Program-made: the position numbers and the translations under genes | Notes under the pieces: generated by a model | Told to the model about the DNA's origin: nothing | Databases searched by the model: none | Seen by the model: the letters and a program-made list of their open reading frames with translations, nothing else | In this document: positions 35,987-44,179 of the stretch, in pieces | Layout: every line of letters begins with the position of its first letter | Numbering within the stretch: the stretch's first letter is position 1 | From: Dehalococcoidia bacterium | GTDB lineage: Bacteria > Chloroflexota > Dehalococcoidia > Bin125 | DNA length: 64,000 bases | NCBI GenBank assembly: GCA_022826965.1 | Contig: JAJDTU010000009.1 | Location: 62,001 to 126,000 of the forward strand | Direction: 5' to 3'

Positions 35987-38500
35987 TCAGCGAGCTTGCG
36001 CCTTTCTCGCCGCCACGTCGTCCATCGTGCCGCTGATCCCGCGCTCCACCAGCGACCGGTACTCGGCCTCCGTCATCCCCAGCTCCTGCGCGAACACCTC
36101 GTACGAGTGCTCGCCGACACAAGGCGATGGCCTCAGCTCGCGATCCTCCGCCCCGCTCAATCGCCACGGCGCCCCGGGCAACCACGACGGTCCGACCTCA
36201 GAATGCTCGACCGACTGGATGAACCCGCTTGCCAGGTAGTGTGCATCGGGCTCCGTGAACTGCTCGTAGGGCCGCGCAACCCGAGCCGCGTCAACGCCAA
36301 CAGCCAACAGCCGTCGTTCCACGTCCATCGAGGCTTGATCGGACGTCCAGTTCGTGATGACCTCGTCCAGCTGCCGTTCGTTGGCCTTGCGCGACGCCAC
36401 GCTCGCGAACCGGGGATCCTCGGACAGATCCGCCCGGCCAACCTCCTCGCACAGCGCCTGCCACTCTGACTCGGAATGCACCGAGATCGCGACCCACTCA
36501 TCCTCCCCGGCACAGCCGTAGATGTTATGTGGAGCTCGCTGCCTGTCGAAGTTGCCGATCGGCACCGGAATCCGACCCGTGGCGTCGTACTCCACAATCG
36601 AATCCCCGACCACCACGCCCATCGCCTCCAGCATCGCCACGTCGATCCGCTGAGGCCCGTCCACTCGCTCGCGCCGGGCCAGCGCCGCCATAATCGCCGC
36701 CGCCATCGAGTAGCCGGAGATCGAGTCCGGATACAGCCCGCCCGTGTTCATGCCCGCATCACCCTCGTATCCGTGAATCGACGACAGACCCGACATCGGC
36801 TCGGTCGTCGCGCCGTTCGCCGGATACGCCGAAAACGGTCCCGTCGCGCCGTATCCCGAGATCGACGCGAGGATCACGTCCGACCGCTGCTCGGCCAGCG
36901 CTTCCAGCGTGATGCCCCAGCCCTCGAGCACGCCCGGCCGGAAGTTCTCGCAGATCACATCAAAGCTCGGCATCATTCGCCAGAAGATCTCCTTGCCTTC
37001 GTCGGTGCCCAGATCGAGCGTGATCCCCCGTTTGTTCAGGTTGACCGCGTTGTACACGCCCTGCAGATTCTCCGGATGCTGCGTCCTCGAGTCGTCCCGG
37101 ATCGCGTCCGGCACCCACGGCCGCAGCAGCCGCCAGATGTCCACCCGACGCAGCGCCTCAATCTGAACCACGTCCGCACCCAGGAACCCCAGCAGCTCCG
37201 TCCCAAACGTCCCGCTCCACGCCTGAGTAAACGTCAGCACCCGAACCCCATCCAGCGGCCCACGTCGGGTCCCGATGTCCTGCTCTTCCCCCGCTCCAGG
37301 CTGCCACTCTCCCCCCGCTCCCTGATCCATTTCTCCCCCCGCTCCGCGGGGGGAGATGTCACGCAGTGACAGAGGGGGGCTCGCCTCTGCAGAAACGGCG
37401 TCCAACCTTGGCGCCGCCGACCGCACCGACCAACTCGGCGGACTCATCGGATGCGGATCGCCTGACGCCCGAACTCGCTCGCCCTCCAGCTCCGTCTCGA
37501 CAATGAACCCCCGCGCCGCAAACTGGTCATTCTCAACCAGCTCGGCAATCGTCTGCATCACACCGGAAATGCAACGTAACTGCGCCAGTCGGTGAAACAG
37601 CGGCCACTTCTCCATCTTCGGCAACTCACGAGCCACCCCGGCCATCACCGCCGACAGATCCTTCGAGTACCGCGCGTTGCGCGCCTGTAGGTCTTCGCGG
37701 GCGCCCTGTTCCGGCAGATTGAACAGCGCCATCGCCTCGGACCAGTTGTGCCAGTCACCGAATCCGAAGTTCATCCGGCCATCCGCCGCATCCCAGAGCG
37801 GTCCCGGCTCTCCCCGAGGCCGCCCGCCCGTGGCCCCCCGCGACCAGCCTGTGCCCTGGTAGATCGCGCTAATCGACCACGGATAGACGGTGTGCGTCAT
37901 CGCCTCCAGCTCGCGCACATCGACGAGCTCGGGCGCGTCGGACTCATACCGGCGATGCAAGGCCGCCGAGCCCGCGACGAAACCGGCCAGTCCGCCCATG
38001 TAACCGAATTGCCGCGACGGCAGCGTCAACGGCGATTCGTCCCTCAGGGCATTCACGTAGGCCCACCCGCAGCGCGCGTTCAGCGTCAGATTCCCACCCG
38101 GCGTGTCGGCCAAGGGACCGTCCAGTCCGTACGGAGTAACCGACAGATGCACCGCGTCACGTCGCATCGCGGCCAGCGGCCAACGCTGCAAGGCTTCACC
38201 GCTGTCGGTCGTGATCACCACGTCCGCGCGGGCAATCCAGGGTTCAGCTTCTCCAGGCTCGCCGATCACGGCCGACCGCTTGTTCCAGTTGATGTACGCG
38301 TGCAGTGCCGAACGCTCGACTCCCGAGACATCCCCCAGGAACGGCGCCTCATGACGCAGAGGATGACCCTCCGGCGGTTCCAGCATCACCACGTCCGCAC
38401 CATGGTCCCCAAACAACCGAGCCGCAAACGCCCCCGACATCCTCCGCGACAAATCCAGGACCACAAGTCCCTCGTAGGCGCTCACCAGAGTGTCGCTCAT
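35987..38500 (-). CDS. Two-domain family III CoA-transferase
   Basis: This 837-residue protein consists of two CaiB/BaiF domains in tandem (about 10-355 and 420-837). Each has the family fold and the Asp-containing segment that carries the acyl intermediate: VDVRELEAM in the first and IDVAMLEAMG in the second. The second domain starts GVRVLTFTQAWSGTFGTELLGFLGADVVQIE. The linker at about 358-415 is low in complexity. Its residues around 374-390 are an in-frame translation of a dispersed palindromic repeat (37332-37380), giving SPPLSLRDISPR. The fusion probably works as an intramolecular dimer; the CoA donor and acceptor are unknown. Confidence 0.85.
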   Translation of the reverse strand: MSDTLVSAYEGLVVLDLSRRMSGAFAARLFGDHGADVVMLEPPEGHPLRHEAPFLGDVSGVERSALHAYINWNKRSAVIGEPGEAEPWIARADVVITTDSGEALQRWPLAAMRRDAVHLSVTPYGLDGPLADTPGGNLTLNARCGWAYVNALRDESPLTLPSRQFGYMGGLAGFVAGSAALHRRYESDAPELVDVRELEAMTHTVYPWSISAIYQGTGWSRGATGGRPRGEPGPLWDAADGRMNFGFGDWHNWSEAMALFNLPEQGAREDLQARNARYSKDLSAVMAGVARELPKMEKWPLFHRLAQLRCISGVMQTIAELVENDQFAARGFIVETELEGERVRASGDPHPMSPPSWSVRSAAPRLDAVSAEASPPLSLRDISPRGAGGEMDQGAGGEWQPGAGEEQDIGTRRGPLDGVRVLTFTQAWSGTFGTELLGFLGADVVQIEALRRVDIWRLLRPWVPDAIRDDSRTQHPENLQGVYNAVNLNKRGITLDLGTDEGKEIFWRMMPSFDVICENFRPGVLEGWGITLEALAEQRSDVILASISGYGATGPFSAYPANGATTEPMSGLSSIHGYEGDAGMNTGGLYPDSISGYSMAAAIMAALARRERVDGPQRIDVAMLEAMGVVVGDSIVEYDATGRIPVPIGNFDRQRAPHNIYGCAGEDEWVAISVHSESEWQALCEEVGRADLSEDPRFASVASRKANERQLDEVITNWTSDQASMDVERRLLAVGVDAARVARPYEQFTEPDAHYLASGFIQSVEHSEVGPSWLPGAPWRLSGAEDRELRPSPCVGEHSYEVFAQELGMTEAEYRSLVERGISGTMDDVAARKAQAR
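37332..37380 (-). repeat. R1 palindromic repeat, copy 1 (inside a gene)
   Basis: Read on the minus strand it has a C-run with TCTGTCAC-TGC-GTGAC, then a CTCCCCCCGC-GGA-GCGGGGGGAG hairpin. It lies inside the CoA-transferase linker and is translated in frame without a stop. Confidence 0.85.
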
Positions 38501-38528
38501 GGCAATCTCACAAGGTCGCCTTCTGATC

Positions 38529-38561
38529 CCCTCTCCCTCTGGGAGAGGGTTAGCGTGAGGG
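38529..38561 (-). repeat. R2 palindromic repeat upstream of GMC gene
   Basis: CCCTCTCCC and GGGAGAGGG form a 9-bp stem with a short loop, followed by TTAGCGTGAGGG. This is the reverse orientation of the copy at 61103-61138. Confidence 0.75.
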
Positions 38562-38671
38562 TTCCCGGCCCGGCAGGGGACACGGGGTTCAGGTGAGGGT
38601 TCTGCTCTGCGTCACGTTATCGGATGATCTTCCAACGCTGACCTATCCTCTGCCGACAGGTGGAGGACGCA

Positions 38672-40204
38672 ATGACGACCTACGACGACATCATCATCGG
38701 CGCCGGATCCGCCGGAGCCGTGATCGCCGCTCGACTCTCCGAAGACCCCAACCGCCGCGTACTCCTGCTCGAGGCGGGACCCGACTACACCCGCGTCGAG
38801 GACATGCCCCGCGACCTGCTCAAGCCCTGGGTCTCCTGGCGCGATCACGACTGGGGTTTCAAGGCCAACGCCCGACACGGGCGCGAGTTCCCCCTGCACC
38901 GCGGCAAGGTCATGGGCGGCTCCTCCGCCGTCAACGGCACCATCGCGCTGCGCGGCGTGCCCGGAGACTTCGCGTCCTGGGTCGCCCTCGGTTGCGACGA
39001 CTGGGCCTTCGAGGATGTGCTCCCCTACTACCGACGGCTGGAATCCGATCCCGAAGGCGGCGACTTCCACGGCCAGTCCGGCCCCATCCCGATCGAACGC
39101 GAGCCCGAAGCGAACTGGCAGCCCCTGCAACGCGCCTTCTACGACGCCTGTCGCGACAGCGGCTTCGACGATGTCTGGGACCACAATCTGCCCGACGCCA
39201 CCGGTGTCGGACCCTGGCCCCGCAACCGCCGCGACGGCAATCGCATCTCCACCAACATCGCCTACCTGCTCGCCATCCGCGACCGCGAGAACCTGACCAT
39301 CCGCCACGGCGTGCTGGTCGACCGACTCAGCTTCGACGACGTCCAGGGCGATGTGCGCGTCAACGGCGTGGTGCTCAGCGATGGCGAAGAGATACGAGGC
39401 GAACGGGTTTGCCTCTCGGCCGGGTCGGCCGTCTCGCCGGCGATCCTGCTGCGCAGCGGCATCGGCCCCGCCGAAAAGCTCTCGCCCCACGGCATCACCC
39501 AGCGGATCCCCCTGCCTGGGGTCGGCGAGAACCTGATCGACCACTTCGGCACGGGCGTCCAGGCATTTCCGAAGCCGGAAGTGATCCACGATCCCGATAT
39601 CGTCACCGAGATCGGTGTGCGCTACACCGCCCCCGGTTCCAACCAGTTCAACGACATGCAGATCGCCATCTCAACAATCTGGGACGAAGACCAGGTGCGC
39701 GGCCTCACCGAAGCGCCGCGCCAGCATCCCTCCTTCGGCATCGGCGCTGTAATCCAGCGCCCATACTCGCGAGGCTCCGTCACGCTCCGTTCCACCGACC
39801 CGGCCGAGCAGCCCCAGCTCGACATGAACTACGCCTCCCATCCCGAGGACCTGCGCCGCCTCATGGACGGCGCACGCCTCTGCTGGCAGCTCATGCACTC
39901 CGACGAGATCATGCCCTTCGTCGACCGCGTCATCGCCCCGCGAGCCGCTGTGATGGAATCCGACAACGCCCTCGCCGACTACATCCGCCGCACCACCTCG
40001 ACCACCTGGCACATCTGCGGAACTGCAAAGATGGGCCCCGCAACCGACCCCCTCGCCGTCACCGATCAACAAGGTCGAGTCCACCAGGTGGAAAACCTCA
40101 GGGTCGCCGACGCCGCAATCATGCCCGACATCGTCAGTTGCAACACCAACCTCACCACCATCATGATCGGCGAACGAATCGCCGAATCACTCATGGAAAA
40201 CTAG
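38672..40204 (+). CDS. GMC-family FAD oxidoreductase
   Basis: This 510-residue flavoenzyme belongs to the glucose-methanol-choline family. The FAD site is DDIIIGAGSAGAVIAARLSE, followed by LLLEAGPDY. HRGKVMGGSSAVNGTIALRG is GMC signature 1 and LSAGSAVSPAILLRSGIGPAE is signature 2. The active-site His is in TTWHICGTAKMG and the partner Asn in SCNTNLTTIMIGERIAE. Choline dehydrogenase-like alcohol oxidation is likely, but the substrate is unknown. The ATG at 38672 has GGAGG 5 bases upstream and is preferred over a GTG four codons earlier. Confidence 0.93.
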   Translation: MTTYDDIIIGAGSAGAVIAARLSEDPNRRVLLLEAGPDYTRVEDMPRDLLKPWVSWRDHDWGFKANARHGREFPLHRGKVMGGSSAVNGTIALRGVPGDFASWVALGCDDWAFEDVLPYYRRLESDPEGGDFHGQSGPIPIEREPEANWQPLQRAFYDACRDSGFDDVWDHNLPDATGVGPWPRNRRDGNRISTNIAYLLAIRDRENLTIRHGVLVDRLSFDDVQGDVRVNGVVLSDGEEIRGERVCLSAGSAVSPAILLRSGIGPAEKLSPHGITQRIPLPGVGENLIDHFGTGVQAFPKPEVIHDPDIVTEIGVRYTAPGSNQFNDMQIAISTIWDEDQVRGLTEAPRQHPSFGIGAVIQRPYSRGSVTLRSTDPAEQPQLDMNYASHPEDLRRLMDGARLCWQLMHSDEIMPFVDRVIAPRAAVMESDNALADYIRRTTSTTWHICGTAKMGPATDPLAVTDQQGRVHQVENLRVADAAIMPDIVSCNTNLTTIMIGERIAESLMEN

Positions 40205-40277
40205 CCCGCTCAGATCCCCTCTCCCGGAGGAGACCTGCGCGCAAACCAACAAAGTCGGCCCGGTGCCGTTCAAAGTC

Positions 40278-40297
40278 GGCACCGCGCAGGCGGGGCC
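40278..40297 (+). repeat. R3 palindromic repeat, degenerate copy
   Basis: GGCACCGC-GCAG-GCGGGGCC is an 8-bp stem with one mismatch, between the GMC gene and the small protein gene. It is related to copies at 40660, 40872 and 50145. Confidence 0.6.
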
Positions 40298-40363
40298 CCG
40301 CCACCCACCTGATACCGGGCCGGCCCCTCCGCCAACCACAACACTTATACCGTACGTCCGTTC

Positions 40364-40372
40364 TGATACGAT
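40364..40372 (+). promoter_or_regulatory. Possible extended -10 of small protein gene A
   Basis: TGATACGAT resembles an extended -10 element and lies 20 bases before the ATG at 40393. The same 9-mer precedes the hydrolase gene at 54791. Confidence 0.35.
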
Positions 40373-40392
40373 CGCCTTCAAAGGAGCCGATC

Positions 40393-40779
40393 ATGCCAAA
40401 CCCATTCCACTACCGAACCCACATCAACCAGCTCTGGCGGACCGTCAACGGACCCAACCCTGGCTACATCCGACTCCGCGCACTCGACGCACTGGCTCGC
40501 GATCTCATCCCCGGCCGCCCCCGCTACGCCATCGCCCAGCAAATGCTCAACGCCGTCGACGCCTACGAGTACGCCCGCCACCTCCTCCGAAACCTCTACG
40601 ACGGCCCCAACCAACCCGACCCCGGAAACCTCGAAGTCGCCGCCGCGCTACTCAAAGTCGCCCCCGCGAAGGCGGGGGCCCCTTCCGACGCCTCCCTCTC
40701 CCTCCCCCTCCCTCCAGGAGAGGGTTCCGTTGCCATCACCGAGGAAGAACCACGTGACGAGGGCGACGACCCCTTGTAG
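40393..40779 (+). CDS. Uncharacterised small protein, paralogue A
   Basis: This 128-residue protein belongs to no family I recognise. It is clearly paralogous to the product at 50114-50443: both start MPNP(F/Y)H(Y/F)R, share LWRT.N...PGYIRL.ALDA.AR.L and end in DDPL. The N-terminal 75 residues look helical, with several Arg and Tyr. The C-terminal third includes in-frame translations of two dispersed palindromes (APAKAGA and LPLPPGEG). AAGGAG lies 6 bases before the ATG. The 3' flank has a T-rich stretch also found after paralogue B. Confidence 0.7.
   Translation: MPNPFHYRTHINQLWRTVNGPNPGYIRLRALDALARDLIPGRPRYAIAQQMLNAVDAYEYARHLLRNLYDGPNQPDPGNLEVAAALLKVAPAKAGAPSDASLSLPLPPGEGSVAITEEEPRDEGDDPL
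40660..40679 (+). repeat. R3 palindromic repeat inside small protein gene A
   Basis: GCCCCCGC-GAAG-GCGGGGGC is a perfect 8-bp stem with a GAAG loop. It is translated in frame as part of VAPAKAGA. Confidence 0.8.
40692..40724 (+). repeat. R2-like degenerate repeat inside small protein gene A
   Basis: A pyrimidine-rich run with CCCTCCCTCC and GGAGAGGG resembles the R2 repeats but is imperfect. It gives the LPLPPGEG stretch of the protein. Confidence 0.45.
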
Positions 40780-40792
40780 TCCCCATCTCCTC

Positions 40793-40820
40793 TATTTTTC
40801 GCCCGCGTTTTTTTTGGAAG
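40793..40820 (+). terminator. T-rich 3' flank of small protein gene A
   Basis: TATTTTTCGCCCGCG followed by eight T lies just after the stop. An equivalent T-rich stretch (six T, CCCGAGCG, seven T) follows paralogue B on the minus strand. It may act as a terminator, although no strong stem precedes it. Confidence 0.4.
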
Positions 40821-40871
40821 GCGCCGAACCCCGACCCTCAGCCCCGCCGTGCCCGCTCCACGGCCACAGTC

Positions 40872-40891
40872 GGCCCCGCGCAGGCGGGGCC
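40872..40891 (+). repeat. R3 palindromic repeat, GCAG-loop copy
   Basis: GGCCCCGC-GCAG-GCGGGGCC is a perfect 8-bp stem. Compared with the 40660 copy, the second base pair is changed on both sides (C-G to G-C). Confidence 0.75.
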
Positions 40892-40947
40892 CCGCCGCAG
40901 ACCGGGAGCAACACCCCCGAATGCTGACCGGAGATGCCGCAATCAGC

Positions 40948-42645
40948 TCAGCCAAATCCCGACTTCTGCGGCCGCTGCAGGACCACCGATCTGCCGCTCG
41001 GCGCGAACTCACGCGCGCCATTCGCCACCACCCCGTTCGAGGAACCTGCAGGCATCGCCGCCACCGACGGTCGCTCCACCGGCTGCCCGCCCTCCCACTG
41101 CATCTGCGTCTGACGTTGGCGCTTTGGCACCAGGATCCAGCCGACCACTCCGGAGATCAGTGCGAAGATGATGCCGAAGCGCATCGTGTCCTTGATCGCC
41201 TCGACGAACGACTCCCGCAGGACGAGTTGTGTCGGTCCAAGGACGGCCTGGTCCAGAGTGGGCAGCACTTGCTGCGCCGCGCCAATCCCGGTGGCGAGGA
41301 TGTCGACCGAGTCCTCGGCGATACCGAGCGGCGTCAGCCCCGACGTCACCCCGGAGGAATACACCGCCGCCGCGAAGGAACCCAGGATTGCGATCGCCAG
41401 CGTGCCGCCCAACTGCCGGCCGGCATTGTTCACCGCCGACGCCTTCCCCGCCAGGTCGACCGGCACCGACGCCATCGCCGTATCGGTCGTGGCGGGCATG
41501 TGCATCGCCCCGCCCATCCCCAGGAAGGCCAAACCCAGCCCGATCATCCAGTAGGGCGTGTCGACGCCGAGGATGAAGCTGAACAGCAGCAATGCCCCGC
41601 CGCCGTGGACGGCGGGCGCCCAGAAGAGCATCAGCCGCGGTCCCAGCCTGGGCAACAGCTTGGCCGCGACCGGCGCGAAGATCATCATCGCCAGCGCCAG
41701 CGGCATCAGGCGCGCGCCGCTCTCCGACGCGGACATCCCTTGCACGAGCTGGAAGAACTGCGGCATGTAGAACATCACGCCCATCAGGGCGAACATGATG
41801 AAGAACATGCCGACCATCGAGCCGGTGAAATCGCGCTGCTTGAAGAACGCCATCGGCAACAACGGTTGGTCGGTGCGCCGCTCGATCACGATGAACAGCA
41901 CCGCCGAGACGATCGCGACCGCGAACGAGCCAACGATTAGCGGGTCGGTCCAGCCCTTCTGAATGCCCTCGATGATCGCAAAGACGATCGCGATCATCGC
42001 GATCGTCCCCGTGATCGCCCCAGGCACGTCGAGCTTCGTGTGCATCTGCGATCGCGACTCCGGCACGGCGGCCATGCCGGCCATGCAGAGGGCCGCGATC
42101 GGCGCCGGAACCCAGAACACGCCCGCCCAACCGATCAGATCGACCAGGACGCCGCCCACCAGTGGTCCGAAGGCCATCCCGAAGCCCATCGCCCCGGCCC
42201 AGATCCCGATCGCGCGGCCGCGCTCTTCACGCGGGAACACGGCCGTCAGGATCGACAGCGTCTGCGGGATCACCAACGCTCCGCCCAGCCCTTGCAGTCC
42301 GCGTCCGACGATCAGGAAGTTGGCGTCGGGCGAGAACGCCACCGCGATCGATGCAGCGACGAAGATCGCCATGCCCGCGATCAAAATCTTGCGGCGGCCG
42401 AAACGGTCGCCGAGCGCACCGGCGAGCAGCAGCAACCCGCCGAAGATCACCATGTAGGCGTCGGCGACCCAGAGCGACTGCGACTCCGACATCTCGAAGG
42501 CCCGCTTGATCGCCGGCAACGCCGTGTTGATGATCGTGGCGTCGAGCTGGACCAGCATCTGCGATCCGGCCAGGACCAGCAGAATCACCCAGCGCCGAGG
42601 GGACGTCGACGCCCCCGCCGAAGCAGCGGGAGCCTGAGTCGTCAT
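40948..42645 (-). CDS. MFS drug/proton antiporter, EmrB/QacA type
   Basis: This 565-residue protein has 14 predicted membrane segments and the DHA2 hallmarks: QLDATIINTALPAI in helix 1, GDRFGRRKI in the loop after helix 2, and GRGLQGLGGALVIPQTLSILTAVFPREERGRAIGIW. It probably exports lipophilic compounds. The C-terminal 60 residues are hydrophilic. It overlaps the DUF35 gene as ATGA, so the two may work on one pathway. Confidence 0.9.
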   Translation of the reverse strand: MTTQAPAASAGASTSPRRWVILLVLAGSQMLVQLDATIINTALPAIKRAFEMSESQSLWVADAYMVIFGGLLLLAGALGDRFGRRKILIAGMAIFVAASIAVAFSPDANFLIVGRGLQGLGGALVIPQTLSILTAVFPREERGRAIGIWAGAMGFGMAFGPLVGGVLVDLIGWAGVFWVPAPIAALCMAGMAAVPESRSQMHTKLDVPGAITGTIAMIAIVFAIIEGIQKGWTDPLIVGSFAVAIVSAVLFIVIERRTDQPLLPMAFFKQRDFTGSMVGMFFIMFALMGVMFYMPQFFQLVQGMSASESGARLMPLALAMMIFAPVAAKLLPRLGPRLMLFWAPAVHGGGALLLFSFILGVDTPYWMIGLGLAFLGMGGAMHMPATTDTAMASVPVDLAGKASAVNNAGRQLGGTLAIAILGSFAAAVYSSGVTSGLTPLGIAEDSVDILATGIGAAQQVLPTLDQAVLGPTQLVLRESFVEAIKDTMRFGIIFALISGVVGWILVPKRQRQTQMQWEGGQPVERPSVAAMPAGSSNGVVANGAREFAPSGRSVVLQRPQKSGFG

Positions 42646-43109
42646 GCCATGCGCCAGCGTGGTTGCGCGACGTCGTCCGCTGTCCGCTCAAAGACCACCC
42701 GCACCCGCGCGCCGATCTTCATCGTGCCGCCCAGCGGTGCATCGACCACCGCGCCCATCAGCTTGATCTCCGGCATATCGTCCAACTCGACCAGCGCCAC
42801 CATGTATGGCCCAAACTCACGCAGCGCGGGATGCGCCGGGTGCACGACCTCGACCCACGAGTACACCGTGCCCGTGCCGACCGACTCCTCCCATTCCATC
42901 TCAAAGCTGTAGCAAGCATGACAGCTGAGTTCGGGCGGGTACTGGCGCACGTCGCAGTCGGCCTCGGCGCAGCGTTGGACGACGAGTCGGCCCTGTGCGG
43001 CGGCGGCGAAGTAGCCCGCGTTGATCGGATCATCGGGATCCGGCACGGTCATGCCTTCGGGAAAGAACGGTGAATCCAGGAACTCTGGGTCGGGCCTCGA
43101 ACTCGTCAT
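42642..43109 (-). CDS. DUF35 zinc-ribbon/OB-fold protein
   Basis: This 155-residue acyl-CoA-binding style OB-fold protein has an N-terminal zinc ribbon with CAEADC and CHAC pairs near residues 46-70, then an OB fold (GTGTVYSWVEVVHPAHP). DUF35 proteins act as partners of thiolase-like enzymes, for example Ltp2 in steroid side-chain removal. A thiolase-like gene lies 1.1 kb away on the same strand, with an unrelated plus-strand gene between. The start at MTSSRPDP is chosen to avoid running into the divergent gene; no strong ribosome-binding site is seen. Confidence 0.85.
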   Translation of the reverse strand: MTSSRPDPEFLDSPFFPEGMTVPDPDDPINAGYFAAAAQGRLVVQRCAEADCDVRQYPPELSCHACYSFEMEWEESVGTGTVYSWVEVVHPAHPALREFGPYMVALVELDDMPEIKLMGAVVDAPLGGTMKIGARVRVVFERTADDVAQPRWRMA

Positions 43110-43152
43110 AGCGCGAGAGTAGCGCGTTGCCTGACTAGTACGCTGACTCGGC

Positions 43153-44172
43153 ATGCGCCGATTGCCCCTACTCGCCCTGCTTCCGGTCCTGATCTGGTTC
43201 GGTGTCGCCCGCCCGGCTTCAGCCGACGCTCCCCTGTGCGCCCTCTCGAACGAATTCGACCGTCAAGTGCTCAACGTCGACGCCGTCCTCGGCGCTGCCG
43301 TGTACGACCTGCAGACCGGGACCATTTGGAGCGGCGGGCACTCGGGACCGTATGCCCTGCATAGCGTGATCAAGCCACCGATCGCCTGGGCCGTCCTGAG
43401 CGATGCGCATGACAATGGGAAGGAACTGACCAAACTGCAGCGTGACGCCCTCTTCTACATGGTCGCCTGGTCTCAGAATCCCGACGTGACGACGTTGTTG
43501 TCGACGATTGGCGGGCTGTCTGGACTGACCGAGTACTACGAGCGCTGGGGCGTTCCGGAACTGGTCGAGTTGACGCACCGGAGCCGCTGGGGCGCCAGCC
43601 TGGCCGAGCCTGCCCATCTGGCCCGTCTCTTCGCCGCGCTGGCGATGTCCGACTCCGTGCCGGAGGAGGCGCGGGCCGACGGCTTCGAACTGCTTCGCGC
43701 AGGGGTGGCCAGCCATCGCTGGGGTGCGACGATTCCGGAGCCAATGCTTCCGGGCTGGGAGTCGCTGATCAAGACCGGCAACTTCACGATTCCCGAGACC
43801 CACGACGAGGATCCGGTCTCGAAGATCAACCCACGCGAGTACGACGACGCCGCCCAGCTCGAACGTGACCTGCAGCAGGCGGAGGCCGAGGCCGAGGCGG
43901 CAGAACAAGGCGACACGCCGCTCCGGGCGAAGGCGAGCAACATGCGGACGCTCGTGCGGATGAACAGCGCCGCCATCTGGTTGGCTCCCCCGTGGCTCGG
44001 CAGCCAGCCCCGCTATGTCGTGACGATCATGCAGGAGAGCTTCATCGGCTGGACGCGCTCCCGCAAGTTGCAGAATCAGATCGGCGCGATCCTCGCCCAT
44101 GCGATAGCCCAACGTGAGTCCGGGCAGTACTCGCAGCCGGCCACTCACTGCATCAAGCGGGCACTCTCGTAG
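43153..44172 (+). CDS. Secreted class A beta-lactamase-fold protein
   Basis: This 339-residue protein has a Sec signal peptide (cleavage likely after about residue 25). It carries the three serine-hydrolase motifs of the beta-lactamase/DD-peptidase fold: SVIK at 71-74, SQN at 107-109 and KTG at 207-209. The class A general-base Glu is not recognisable in the segment after SQN. About 45 charged residues rich in Glu and Ala are inserted after the KTG strand. It is more likely a peptidoglycan enzyme or inactive relative than a true beta-lactamase. Confidence 0.75.
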   Translation: MRRLPLLALLPVLIWFGVARPASADAPLCALSNEFDRQVLNVDAVLGAAVYDLQTGTIWSGGHSGPYALHSVIKPPIAWAVLSDAHDNGKELTKLQRDALFYMVAWSQNPDVTTLLSTIGGLSGLTEYYERWGVPELVELTHRSRWGASLAEPAHLARLFAALAMSDSVPEEARADGFELLRAGVASHRWGATIPEPMLPGWESLIKTGNFTIPETHDEDPVSKINPREYDDAAQLERDLQQAEAEAEAAEQGDTPLRAKASNMRTLVRMNSAAIWLAPPWLGSQPRYVVTIMQESFIGWTRSRKLQNQIGAILAHAIAQRESGQYSQPATHCIKRALS

Positions 44173-44179
44173 TTGCGAC

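Noticed and set aside
34401-36239. A 612-codon plus-strand open frame within the carboxylase and CoA-transferase genes
   Set aside because: It lies antisense to clear enzyme domains and shows only Arg/His/Pro-rich shadow composition.
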